NCBI GenBank assembly: GCA_963969395.1
Contig: OZ017801.1
Span: forward strand, 21,581,611-21,645,610
DNA length: 64,000 bases
Reading direction: 5' to 3'
Source: Pseudoscleropodium purum
Lineage: Eukaryota; Streptophyta; Bryopsida; Hypnales; Brachytheciaceae
Notes under the pieces: model-generated
Databases searched by the model: none
What the model was told of the DNA's origin: nothing
The model's input: only the letters and a program-made list of their open reading frames with translations
Program-made: the position numbers and the translations under genes
Shown: piece by piece, positions 36,101 to 47,000 of the stretch
Numbering within the stretch: position 1 is the first letter of the stretch
Layout: every line of letters begins with the position of its first letter

Positions 36101-38666
36101 ACATCGTCTACACTCCTCAAATTCCTCAACAGTATGTTCCTTTTTCATACCTTGTTCCTACCCTTCTCTTCTGTTGCTGGAATGGTACTATCTACCAAGG
36201 TTAGTGCACCCATAATTGACACTAATAAATAAATAGCAACTAAGCATGCATACTATTATAAAAACCTGTACTATTTTCTTACTAGATCACTGGATCTCAG
36301 TGGCAATAGAAAGAGGAGTACAACACACTTTAACATGCATTATTTGGACACCATATGAATGAGTTTATGAAACTTTAGAGTTGTTGTTTTTATAGGTGAA
36401 TTAAGAATCAACATAGGCTTTCATGTTTTGATTGTGTACATCCTGTGTCATCAATATTTAGGTTTTGGTGTTAGCTTTTATTAAAAATTCAAATGTAGAC
36501 CTTGTCACATTTGAAGACAGTGATGATGATTATGGATGCACGTACCTTATATAATTGAGCAAGGTGGTCCGTCCACAAACCGTGTTGTGCTTAGTATGTG
36601 ACCGCATTTTGCTTCTCAACCTCTCACCTTTTTAATTCTTCTTCCTCATTCGTTTTCCCTTACCTTTTGCCTCTTCATCCCTCCATCATTCCCCTCCCAA
36701 CCCTCTCATTGTTTTGGATGTATGTTCGATTCCAATCTAATAGCTGTTCTAGAACTATTTCAAAAAATTCTGATTGTTTTCATAACATTGCTATGATTGT
36801 GCAGGGTTCTGTACAATGTAGGACTGCAAAACATTGCTGTAAATGGAGTGAACGTCACGACGGCAGCATCATTCGACATCTCGCCAGGCTTAAATGGCGG
36901 CGCGATCATGGACAGTGGCACCACATTGACGGCCATAGCTGAACCTGCATATACATCATTCGTGAACGCAGTAAGGAACAGAATCTTTGGATGGTCATTG
37001 CCGATTTTTACATAGATTTCTGAATAGTAGAAATAGGTAGTTGATGAGAGTAATTCACTAAATTGACATTCTTTTTGCTTTGTGTGTCACGTAGTTGTTT
37101 GTATATATGAAAAAAACAAAACTCTTCACTCATTCTAACTCATTTCAAGTGAATCTTCCATTTTAATGTGTTAATGGCAGCAATTAAGAGCTGTTGTTGG
37201 GCGTGTTTTCTTGCCTAACTTCGTGGTGTAATTTGGTTACGGCAGGTCACCAGCGCAGTCACTGCTCAACCAATTGCCGGTCCAATAGGCACCAACTGTT
37301 GGCCCTCTAGTGGCGAGTGAGTACCAATTATCAAAATATCACAATATTTCTCTGCAGTATTTCATTTCGAACAGATGAAATTTGCAATTCTTACTGTGAT
37401 AATTGCGAAAAAATTCAACTGCCGATTGTTCTAGTAGCTAATTGATGGACTGGTAAACGGCTAACGTTTGATGAAATGTCATGGGATGGTGCAGCGTAGC
37501 TACTGCTTTTCCATCAGTAACGCTCTTCTTCGACGGTGCAGTAATGAATCTGGGTCCTAAAAATTATCTGTTTCCAGTGACCGATGTAAGTGATGAGAAT
37601 TCTCTTGTCTCCATGCTGGCTTTAATTAATCAATTGGCTTGCTATCATCCTGGTTTTGATGATTTGAGAATGCTAGATTTTGTAGAAAGTATTTTTGCAG
37701 AGTTTGAGTGTATCACTATCAAGTCTCATGTCAAAAAATTTACAGGACGTTATTTTTTCTGGTGAAAAACTTCCTCAAATACTTGTGTAGTGCTTAACGC
37801 CTTGATCAGTAGGGCTGTAATAATCTGGGAAGTAGAAGCTATAGATAGGTAATATGGTCTTCTAATAACTCGTCAAAATGGCATGTACCAGAGCACCAAA
37901 AACTTCGATGGGTATTGATCTGAAGTTTCAATTGAGGTTTTTAGTTGGGCAACTGAAACGATGCCGGTTTCGATAATGTCTGCAGCCTTGACAACTATGG
38001 TTGAAAATATTTCAGATTTTCTAATGATGTATACTGTAAACTTTTCAAAAATGGTTGCAGTCAGCAGGAATACTCTATCAATGTTTGGGATGGCAATCGG
38101 GAACGTCGTCAACTGGTTCGTCTATCACAATTTTGGGAGGTACTTGAGCAATACAAATTTGTTTCAAATCTTCAGGTTTAATCGTTTGGCATGTGCAAAT
38201 AGGTCGCAACTGAATTGTGCGGACACAAATCGGATGGCTGACGTCGTTTGTTTTGAAGCATATGTGTGCATATGTATGGTGGGTTGTATGAATGCCTTTC
38301 AAGTTCTCTTCATACGACTAGCTTGTGGTTGTCCTGCAAAGACTGATTCAATTTCGAAATGGCTCCTTATGACAGATATTGTGCTAAAAGACCAGCTTGT
38401 TGTCTACGATAATGATCTACAAAGAATTGGCTGGAAACCATTTAACTGTAAGTACCAAGTACCTATCCCTGTTTTGTCTCTGCGAGTGTTAGTATCGTCA
38501 ACTTTGTTATTTAGTGACCAATATTGTGACATTCGTCTGCACAAAGCTTTTCGGGGAGCTCGGAATTTAGGAGTTTTCGGTGGGGTAGTTTTTATGAATT
38601 TTCTGCTTACGAGGCATTTTTGGTGATGCGGGTGCAGGCTCCGCACCTTTTCAGATTACCGTCTGA
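33165..38666 (+). CDS. Secreted A1-family aspartic protease, complete (10 exons, 455 aa)
   Basis: Exons: 33165-33421, 33834-33966, 35175-35422, 35910-36131, 36805-36970, 37246-37316, 37495-37585, 38061-38139, 38376-38447, 38638-38666. All introns are GT-AG and every junction stays in frame. The ATG at 33165 opens a signal peptide (about residues 1-23, ending TVEA). A short basic pro-part (RRRL) precedes the peptidase. The first catalytic motif is DTGSN (D106) and the flap Tyr is in LYGD (Y177). FFGCGQ lies at 211-216 and the second catalytic motif is DSGTT (D323). The C-lobe ends LGDIVLKDQLVVYD..RIGW. Many N-glycosylation sequons support secretion. It resembles the plant A36/A39 (aspartic proteinase-like protein 2) group by motif layout. 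The tail after the last Cys is only eight residues, so the GPI-attachment tail of some relatives is absent. A poly(A)-like AATAAA follows at about 38764. Confidence 0.93.
33497..33800 (+). repeat. Two-unit direct duplication inside protease intron 1
   Basis: The segment starting AGTATCGATCTCCTT at 33497 recurs at 33694 (period 197). Both continue CAGATTG.AAACAGTT, GAAATT.GGGCATGGAC and a later ATTG.GGAAA.T region. It is wholly intronic. Confidence 0.65.
34730..35145 (+). repeat. Six imperfect tandem copies in protease intron 2
   Basis: A unit of about 65-90 bp is built around TGATTTGTAGC..CCTGTGAGTGTGCGCC followed by TTC(T)CTGTGAAGGAAGTGTCTGTA. It recurs with starts near 34730, 34836, 34904, 34968, 35048 and 35117. 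Units differ in length and lack strict periodicity. The array ends just before the acceptor of exon 3. Confidence 0.65.
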
Positions 38667-38759
38667 GCACTCTCAAACAGCTGAAGGAATGTAGCATGCT
38701 TTGAAGCTCTATTTTCAGCTCTACTTCATCTGATCTCTTTGAATGTGCATTCAATTTAC

Positions 38760-38775
38760 TTGAATAATAAACAAT
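38760..38775 (+). terminator. Poly(A) signal-like site after the protease gene
   Basis: TGAATAATAAACAATG lies about 100 bp after the protease stop codon. It carries the AATAAA-like near-upstream element typical of plant genes. The cleavage site cannot be placed. Confidence 0.4.
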
Positions 38776-39580
38776 GCTACGTGTGCCGATTTGATCCATT
38801 TTGGTGACTACTACCATTTGGAGTAAGTTGTTGATGACAACCAAATGTCATCATGCCTGTCTGGCGCTTAATTTGAAACAACTTCTTCAGGGATGTCAAG
38901 AGCCCGCCCCATTATGTTGGTTTTGGCCACCAGATGACAGATAGTTGCATAATGGAAGTTGGGTCACGGACTCTAATCAGATAGTTTTCCATTTGTGATT
39001 GTTTCTAAATTTTGAAAAGCAAATAAAGTATTCAGGGAAACTAGTAGGAACAGAGATTGCGGAGACTAACTTACTGAGGGAAATGATCCACAGTAAGACC
39101 CAAATGACAAACTTGACTAGTGCTGGGCGTTTTTCAAAGTCATTTTCCTAGTCTACGCGACTTTTGTTTCAACTAGTTTCATTATATTCTTGAATTTGGA
39201 AGTACCCTGTGCATTTGCAAGAACAAAGGGCGGAAATATTTTTCATAGGACCCCTCCATCGCAAGCCTCTCAATAATCGTTAATTGTGACCGCGATTGTG
39301 ACATCTTGAATTCAAGTAGTTTCGTGGTATATAGGGATGGCCCAGGCCGATGAAAAACACCTTTGAGAACGTTTAAGTTTTGGGTTATTGGTGACGAGAC
39401 GAGATCTATGGAGTGATTATATTTTTATGTGCATGAACTGGTTTGACTGATTCATGATAAGAAACTTTCAGAGGCAGACCTACCTTACACAACTACCGTT
39501 TACACCCCGCCTTACGCAATGCTAGTTTACCTTAATATGAACTTGATTCCTCACCCAGCATAGTCAGCCGAGGCGCTCGA
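38776..39580. other. Spacer without a recognised gene
   Basis: Moderate GC content and only short frames. The first part may include the protease 3' UTR. Confidence 0.4.
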
Positions 39581-39590
39581 TCCCGTCCAA

Positions 39591-40330
39591 ATGGCCTGGA
39601 CACCTTCCACGATCCTTCTACCCCGAAATGGTGGGTGGTTTGGACCAAATCAGGCCCTCAGAAGAAAGCTGTATTCATCTGATCCGTCTGGCATAACGCC
39701 GTGGCCGCCAATTCTTGGCGAGCTAGATCAAATGGCCCCCGACATCGACACCCGTTGCGTCTCCTGCGCTTTCGGAGTCGAAGAGACCCCCATTATTCCT
39801 AGGCTTTTCTCATGCCCCAGAGCTCAGTCCGTCCTCCATCGATCATCTGCTCGGATCTCCTCCAATTTCGGGCCCCCATCGTAAGTACGATTCAACACAG
39901 TGCATGCATTTCTGGATCCAATCTAACTTGCCCCGGAAGTTTTCACATCCTCAGGACTACGGTATCTGGCATTCCCTTCGAAGCTTAGTACTCTAGTTAG
40001 AATGGACTTCCCGAATAATCAGGTAACGATTCTCCCATCATCTTTGGTCTACAGATAGCATTTGTAGTGCACTTAGTGGAATGCCCTCGTTGACACGGCA
40101 GCGCGCCGTCGGCACACCAGTCCTGCAGAATTTGGTCTCAGTTCGACACCATCTGGACGTAATCCCATGTGATGGCGTCTAGGGTTGGTGATAATATTGT
40201 TTGGAACAACGTAGACAGGGGCCTACCCCCTGTTTGTTCACTTAGTTTCTTTTCTCCCCCTTTCCCTCCTTCTTTTCGGTCCAGACCCTTTGGCTTTGCT
40301 GCTTTGTATCCAACTTCAGAAGTGTTTTAG
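39591..40330 (+). pseudogene. LINE 3'-end remnant with RT-associated zinc-finger-like motif
   Basis: The frame at 39591-39884 contains RCVSCAFGVEETPIIPRLF followed by SCPRAQSVLH. This matches the pattern at the C-terminus of plant LINE reverse transcriptases (CxxC..EExxxHLFxxCxxAxxxW), with His and Trp lost. The downstream GC-rich stretch has a pyrimidine-rich segment (about 40230-40280), as in a LINE tail. RT itself is not visible upstream, as expected of a 5'-truncated copy. The assignment rests on one short motif. Confidence 0.45.
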
Positions 40331-40905
40331 AATGAAAGCTTCACATTTCCAGAAGTGCTGAACCACGTTTAATCCTTAAACTTAAACAACACTGATGCCG
40401 AAAAGTGGTTGATGGATGAATTGACTTGTTCACTGTAGAGCTTGTCCAGTGCGCTCTTCATTTGTCGTGAGTTCTTCACGTGCAAGATGCAAGAGGAAGA
40501 CAATATGCTTGATCACATCAACAAGATGAAGGGGCTTGCAAACTAGCTTGCTTGAATTTTATAATTAGTTGAGGAATATAGAGTTGAAGAGGTACGTATG
40601 CAACTATTGGTCAAATAATCCAAGCAACACATTACAAAGAATGTACCGCTATTGGTCAAATAATTACATTTTAGTGATTACATTGATCATAGGGCTACGT
40701 CGTTTAAAGGTTAAGCAACTTATTATGGGTTTTAAATTAGAATCACATTTTGAGACGAGGAAGATATAATGGAGTGCACCTATGGACAATTTGAGTCCGT
40801 GTCTTTCAAATGCAAATAATTCTTGATTGTGGTCTACCACAAACTAAATATTCAGTACAATTTCCTAGCTATAGCAAATAATTGATTGATTGCAAGTAGG
40901 TGAAA
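40331..40905. repeat. Spacer with a short duplication
   Basis: No gene is seen. CTATTGGTCAAATAAT is repeated at about 40604 and 40649 (46-bp spacing), a small local duplication. Confidence 0.4.
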
Positions 40906-41178
40906 CATTAAAAGAAATTTGGGGCCTATATAGGATTGCGAGTTATCAATCCCTGTGAATGCCAAAACTGCTGTGAGAATGCAAATCTGATGTGGTCAAG
41001 AAAGTACCACATCATCAATTTTTTTTTTTTGGTAAAAAAAAATTCAGACTTTTTTTTACATTTCAAGACTAACCTTTTTTTTTTAATAATTTTTTTTAAT
41101 TGTTGGCCTGACAATAGCCAACAATATTAGGAATAGAAATGAAACGGCCCTTCGGAGGTCTCAAATCTCTTCTAAGGA
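40906..41178 (+). mobile_element. MITE with CATTAGAAGA-like termini, copy 2 (diverged)
   Basis: It begins CATTAAAAGAAATTTGGGGCC and ends near TCTCAAATCTCTTCTAAGG. GCGAGTTATCA, TGATGTGGTC..GACCACATCA-type arms and long T/A runs occupy the positions seen in 42379-42655. The arms TGATGTGGT and ACCACATCA form an inner inverted repeat. It is the most diverged of four copies. Confidence 0.55.
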
Positions 41179-41513
41179 ATTTCTATTTGTACTCAAATCT
41201 CAAAGTGCTGGAATGTGTTTTAATTCCTAAAGGAAGAAAGATTTTAGGTTTGAAATTGAATGTGGGCCAATTCAATTGATCATACTATAAGAAAAAAGGT
41301 AATTTGGATGAGGCTATATTTTAGTCTACTAGAAATAGTGAAGAGCATAACATGTGTAGGTAAAAAAATTAAACCAAATTGAACCAAAAAAATTCACAAA
41401 TGACCAACTCAAAGTCAGACACTAAAAAAAGTGATTCAAAGGCTTATGTACAAGATATATGGTAGGAAAGACATTCCAAAGCAACTAAATATATATGAAT
41501 CAACACAACTCTA

Positions 41514-42220
41514 TTAACCCTAAAGGACTATTTGGACATTTTTTTGTTCTTTGGATGATCACACCTAAGTAAGTCTCTAGGATGGAAAAAAAAATGCTTT
41601 TTCATCCAAATATATTTTGGAAGTTGTTTGAATACATTTTCCATGAATAGTATTGCAAATTCCCTCATTATGATATTATTGACTTCTCTAAAGAAGAAGA
41701 TGCTTAATCCACGGATCACCTTGTAGTGTATTTTGGCCATTTCTTGCTATTTATACTTGATGTGAATTTCAGGCTTTGAAATAATGTTTTTTGAATTTAA
41801 GGCCAATTGATGAAATGAAGCTTATCAAGTGTAGTTTCTTCTCCAATTGAAAATTTTGAAAATTCATAAATTTCAATATTTTATAGCAATACAAATTTTG
41901 GGCCTATAACCATGGTTTGTTGATTTTCTAATTTTACAATGATACAATGACTTTTGTTTATATCATGATCATGTGTACAATATTATATACATTTATGGTG
42001 AAAATTTCAGATTTTTTGAGTATATTTGATATTTAATATGAATTTTCATCGTTTTTTACTTATGAAATCCAAAATAATTTCAAATTTTATAACTTGTAGT
42101 AGACATATGACTTCATCTTTAAAAAAAATTCATTTATATCTAGTTGCAAAATGGTAGCAAAAATAATAATGGACAATTAGGCTTGAAATTAGTGGTCATG
42201 GTGTATCCTTCAAGGGTCAA
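41514..42220 (+). mobile_element. TTAA-ended non-autonomous element, second subfamily (707 bp)
   Basis: The left end reads TTAACCCTAAAGGACTA. The right end reads CCTTCAAGGGTCAA, its imperfect reverse complement with the final TTAA mutated to TCAA. The interior differs from copies A-E but resembles the partial copy ending at 13747. A 70-codon minus frame (41528-41740) has no known domain. It is treated as a relative of the A-E family because of the shared terminus. Confidence 0.6.
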
Positions 42221-42378
42221 AAATACATTCAATTTAAGTCTTCCAAAGCAACATAATGTGTTATTCAAAACCTTTTTTCCCTCCCCTTGCAATGAAAATT
42301 GTCTATGTATCTTTTAAAAAATAAAAATAAAACTTTTTTCCCACAAAACTCTAGAAGTTTGCCATTGTTGAATGGATA

Positions 42379-42655
42379 CATTAGAAGATTTTTGGGGCCT
42401 TTAGATGCCTGCGAGTTATCACAGCCTACGAATGTAAGAAATAGGTTTGGCGCAGCGGTCTGACGTGGCCAAGACGCTGTCACGTCATTGACCAAAAAAA
42501 AAAAAAAAAAAATTGCATTTGGAGACTAAAATTTATTTATTTTTTTCTTTTATGAAATTTTTTTTTTGACAGTAGCCGTTCCCCTTGCTGCACGGAATAG
42601 ATATGGGGGAACAGGCCTAAAACAGGCTTCTAGACCCCCCAAAACTCTTCTAATG
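42379..42655 (+). mobile_element. MITE with CATTAGAAGA termini, copy 3 (277 bp)
   Basis: It starts CATTAGAAGATTTTTGGGGC and ends CCCCCCAAAACTCTTCTAATG. The interior has GCGAGTTATCACAGCC, GCGCAGCGGTCTGACGTGGC, CGTCATTGACC, an A18 run, T-rich DNA and GTTCCCCTTGCTGC..GGGGGAACAGGCC. It is the best-preserved reference copy of this family and lies only 158 bp after the 41514-42220 element. Confidence 0.75.
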
Positions 42656-43535
42656 ACTTTACATCTTGTCATGGTAAAATGGTCAAAACTTTTGGAATGG
42701 ACCTTGTATTTCCTTTACTATTAGTGATGACCAATTGAAAGACTGTGGAATTTGGAGATGTTGAAATTTGAAGTGCACAATTCCCATTTTTATAAGGTTG
42801 AGTTTTAATTATATATAATGCATTTTAATATAGGGATGAAAAGCTAACTTAGAAAATTTTCTGGGATTCATATTAAAATCAAAAAATATATATTATTAAA
42901 TCCACATTCTAGAGTACAAGATTTGATTATTATTGGGCAACAAGTTCTGATTTTTTTAAATGCATTTTATTTTTATACAAAATTGAAGACAATCCTAACA
43001 TATTACATTTCATTCTTTTAAAATGTGCTTGAAAAAATATTATTAGAATTTATTATAGTTCTAAAATATGGTGATAAGCAAACTTCGGGAACATTTTAAT
43101 GCCAACCAAACCTTTAAATTTGAAAAAAAATTGCAATTCAAGGATTGAAAATTTAAAGGGCCTCTCTCTCATAATTAGAACAAAGCTTCAAACCACACCA
43201 CAATAATGACAAATAATTTGAAGTTTTGAAATTTTAAAATCTTAAAGTCAAAAAACCTATAAGTATGGTTTAGGATTTCTGACTTTCATAACATTTAAAG
43301 GACAAACCAAGCCAAAGACGAATGGTAAAAAGTCAAATCTGAATTTCACGTGGTTCTTAATTTTGAATATCTATAAGTGTGACTAAAAAAATGTAACTCC
43401 AATAGACCAATAATCTACTTCTTATTTCATTATTTTTTTCAAAAATTGTTAAAACTATAATTTTTGTGACATTTTAAAGGTAGCATCTTGGAAGCTTAAA
43501 ATCTACTACTATTGAACTTTTCTATCAAACTTCTC
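42656..43535. other. AT-rich stretch, nothing recognised
   Basis: No coding frame with known motifs and no repeat partner were noticed. Confidence 0.4.
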
Positions 43536-44449
43536 TTAATCTCTAAAGTTTCTTGACTATGTTTTCGTCCAAAACGCTCCAAAACTGCCATTTCTTATAT
43601 AAGTTTCAAAATTTAGAAAAAAAATAATTTTGGACATATGTAACCATAGGATCTTGTAGTTCACTAGTTTGAAAAGATGTGGTCAAAATTTCAAAATTTT
43701 CCACCATGTAGATTGCAAGATATTAGCATTTGAAGTGACAAAAATCATTTTTTTGGCCCAACGAAAAATTGGGCAGCTGAACTTCACAAGGTCACATTTG
43801 TATGAAAAAATGTTCCAAATGATTTCAACTCTTTGAGTTCATTCTTCAAGGCATGTTGGCTACATCCTTGAAAATTTTTAGATCATTTGAAATTGTTCAA
43901 TATATAGGAAAAAATAGTAAGTAGAAAGATATAGAGATGGTTTAAAATATTAAATTATTAACAACTTATTTATGGTAACAAAAAATGCCAATTCCAATGG
44001 TTGTAATGTTGTAATAAACAATCTTCACCTCATGTTTTTATTTTTTTCCAAAAATATTGAAAATTGAGTTCAATAAAGGACTTCAAAGTTTATTTTGGGG
44101 TAGAAAATCCATAATTGCCCGCAAACTAAAATACCTCATAATTTTTGACTCATTGATCAATATGGAATGATTTAAAGCTTTCAATGTATATAGAAATCTA
44201 GAAAATCAATTTCAAATTTGATTTTTTCAGATCTGCCCAGACTGCCCAAGTTGAGAAACAAACTACATATTAGGCTATAACTTTTGACTCGTATTTCCAA
44301 ATGTCTTGAAATTTAGTGCACATGAAAGATATTCCTCATCCACACCTTCTTTCAAAATTTGGGCCAAAAATATGAAAAACTCTAGTCACACACACCTGCT
44401 CAAAATTTCTATGTTGCCAAAAAACGAAGTTTGGTCCTTTAGGGGTTAA
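43536..44449 (+). mobile_element. TTAA-ended non-autonomous element, copy E (914 bp, reference)
   Basis: It begins TTAATCTCTAAAG and ends CCTTTAGGGGTTAA. This copy aligns along its full length with A (reverse complement) and B and for most of C and D. Conserved blocks include CATAGGATCTTGTAG, a CCACCATGTAGATTGCAAGA-type block, ATATATAGGAAAAAATAG, TTCCAATGGTTGTAATG, CAGACTGCCCAAG and ATGAAAGATATTCCTC. There are no conserved open frames. Flanks (..CAAACTTCTC and TATGAGC..) show no duplication beyond TTAA. Confidence 0.72.
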
Positions 44450-45032
44450 TATGAGCTCACTAAGATGTTTATCAATATCATCTCCATTTTTCCTAAGAAT
44501 TTTCTATTATTTTAAGTATTTTTAAAATTACTATCATTTTTTATGAAGGTATCACTTCAAAAAAGTACATAAATTATTTTAATATTTATAATTATTAAAA
44601 AAATGAAGTTCAATTTTAGTTATGTACGAGTACATGAAAAAAATATGATATTTTGAAAGGCATGTTTTAATTTAGAAAAACTAATGAAGTTTGATTAAGT
44701 GGGAATATAGAATGTTGCTTAAGGGTGAAAAGTTTGCCTTTATACATTTGTAAATGGTAAATTATAAATGTATAGTTTTTTTATTAGCAATTTAGGATTT
44801 CAAAAATTTAAAGACTATTTTTTACACCATTTGAGATACAAACAAGCTTTTGATCCCTCTTGTCGCATGGAATTGAAGGAACAAGACAAGAACTTAAGCA
44901 TAAATTCTAGAATTGGCAAATCAAGTTGATTAGATTGCATACAATTATAGATTATTGTGATTCCAAAAAATTAACAAGTTGAACTAAAATTTCAATGCAA
45001 TTTTGAATAAGAATTGAAAAAAGGGTCACATA
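44450..45032. other. AT-rich spacer, nothing recognised
   Basis: It lies between two mobile elements. No gene is seen. Confidence 0.4.
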
Positions 45033-45287
45033 CATTAGAAGAGATTTGAGGTCAACAAAAGTCTATTTCAAACTTGTTTCCTTTGTTGTTGTCCCTACAA
45101 TAAAAGAACGGCTTGTTGATAGGAAAACAAATTTAATTAATGAAATTTTTAATGAAAAGAATTTGAAAAAAAATTAATAGATGTGGTAAGGTCTTGGCCA
45201 TATCCTATTACTATAGTGGCACAGTTTGCTTATTTCCCGCAGCTTGAGAACTCTCGTGCTTCTATTGGTATCAAATCCCTTCTAATG
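45033..45287 (+). mobile_element. MITE with CATTAGAAGA termini, copy 4 (255 bp, diverged)
   Basis: It starts CATTAGAAGAGATTTGAGG and ends CAAATCCCTTCTAATG. The terminal inverted repeat is clear. The internal GC-rich blocks are strongly decayed (a GGTCTTGGCC trace remains). It is older than 26495 and 42379. Confidence 0.6.
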
Positions 45288-46544
45288 AAGAACAACATTT
45301 TGTAACTCTATCATGTAGAAAATCTCTTATAAAAATTTATTTGGTCTATAAACAAATGATGGAGAATTTAAAAAATTTCATGAAAATGCACTTAACCCCT
45401 CAAAAACTAATAGCACAAAATGTGTCCTCTTCAAATTTTCAATGGCAAATTTTCAATAGGGTGAAACAAATCTCAATATTTTGTAAACTAAGGACTTGTA
45501 GAGTAAGAAGTTGACATATTTGTTGCATTTTCTAATTTTCAAAATTTCAATGTGAGAAGTATTTAAAAATTTATTTAGCAAATATAGCCTAATAGAAAAA
45601 GGGAGCAAACATCATTCTTTTACAAAGAAAGGGGTAGTAGGGATGGAAAAAAATTCTCAATCATTTCTAGTCTTTACTTTGCACAAAAAAACTTGGTTTA
45701 AGGAAAAAATTCATTTTTTATTTTTAACAATTTCAAAAATACAAATTTCAATTAGATGTGATTAAAAATACAAAAATAATTGGAACGATTCCAATTCTTT
45801 TAAGATGTTCTAAATAATATTATAGTAGTATACATTGTTGAATTTTTAAAATTGATTCAAATAGAACTTTTTAAAATTTTGTAGGATCCAATTTGGTTAG
45901 GTTTGACTTTATACTTTTTCTATTTGAAAATGTATACAAATTTGAGAGAGTTTTTAAATTATCATTTTCTAAAATTAAAAAAATATGAAATTTTTGTTAG
46001 ATTCCAATACAATTTTTTTCAAGGTAAAAAAGAATTATCCATCTTCTTATAATTTTTTGGGATAGAATTGTTAATCTTAAGAAAATTTTATGATGAAAAC
46101 AATTTTTTTTACTTTAGAGCATCATCTAAATGACACTTGCCAACTACAATTGATTATTTAGTGAGGAATGTTGACCTTGACTATTGGATATGGTAGCTAA
46201 TGTATTGTTCACCACCATCAATTCAATCAATAATCAACTTAAATAAAAATTTGAATTTAATATACTTTGACATTTATGAATAAGGCTCAAAAACATTAAA
46301 TTAAATTGGCAAATTTATATTTCTATGATGTTTTTTTAACCATATGCATTTTATGTTTGTAAGATATTTCTTCATCAAATTGTGTCTTCTTCACTTTACA
46401 ATTGATAACACAAAAAAAACACTCAACTAATTCAACATTTGAAAAAATTGTTCTATGCAACAATAAGTTGTTACATCATATAAGTCTATACTTTCAAAAT
46501 ATAAAATCAAAAAGAATTGTTGCAAGCATTCCTTACTATACACC
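45288..46544. other. AT-rich stretch, nothing recognised
   Basis: Only short frames are present. A 68-codon plus frame at 46402-46608 runs into the following repeat and has no motif. Confidence 0.4.
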
Positions 46545-47000
46545 AAAACTCGCCTGCCACCCTAGTTTTCCATTAGTTCCCCCCCCTCCTCTCTCAAAAA
46601 ATTTGTAAGCCGTTGATTTTTTTGAAAAAAAATGCTTACCCTCAAAATTGACGTTGATTTCTCAAAAAATCACAAGATGTTGATCTTGTGAAATTTAATT
46701 TGAGCCATTCAAATATAAAATACAAATACTGAATACGAATATGGGTATGGATACAGGTATTGGATATGAGTACTATATACGTGTATTGAATACGGATATT
46801 GAATATGAGTACTGAATACGGGTACTGAATACGGATACAATATTGGATACGGGATCAATTGTCCCATATTGTTTGTCAAGAACTTTGATTCTAAAGATTA
46901 CAAGAGGGGGTAGGGGTGAGTGGGGGTGATAAAATAAAAAAATTTAAATAAAAATTGAGGGGGGGAGTGCATAGTGACACAAAGTGTCACTATATACCTT
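46545..47000 (+). repeat. Interspersed repeat with internal TA-rich minisatellite, copy 2
   Basis: This is the reverse complement of 1255-1720. The core (about 46710-46855) is a degenerate array with a period near 12 bp, of type GAATACGG.TA(C/T)TGAATA. The conserved flanks are GCCGTTGATTTTTTTGAAAA before it and GATTACAAGAGGG after it. The core differs in unit number and variants from copy 1. Confidence 0.6.

Noticed and set aside
37961..38626. 221-codon plus frame over the protease 3' part as one exon
   Set aside because: The conserved residues lie in two different frames (LYQCLGWQ and LGDIVLKDQL), requiring an intron at 38140-38375; the long frame is fortuitous.
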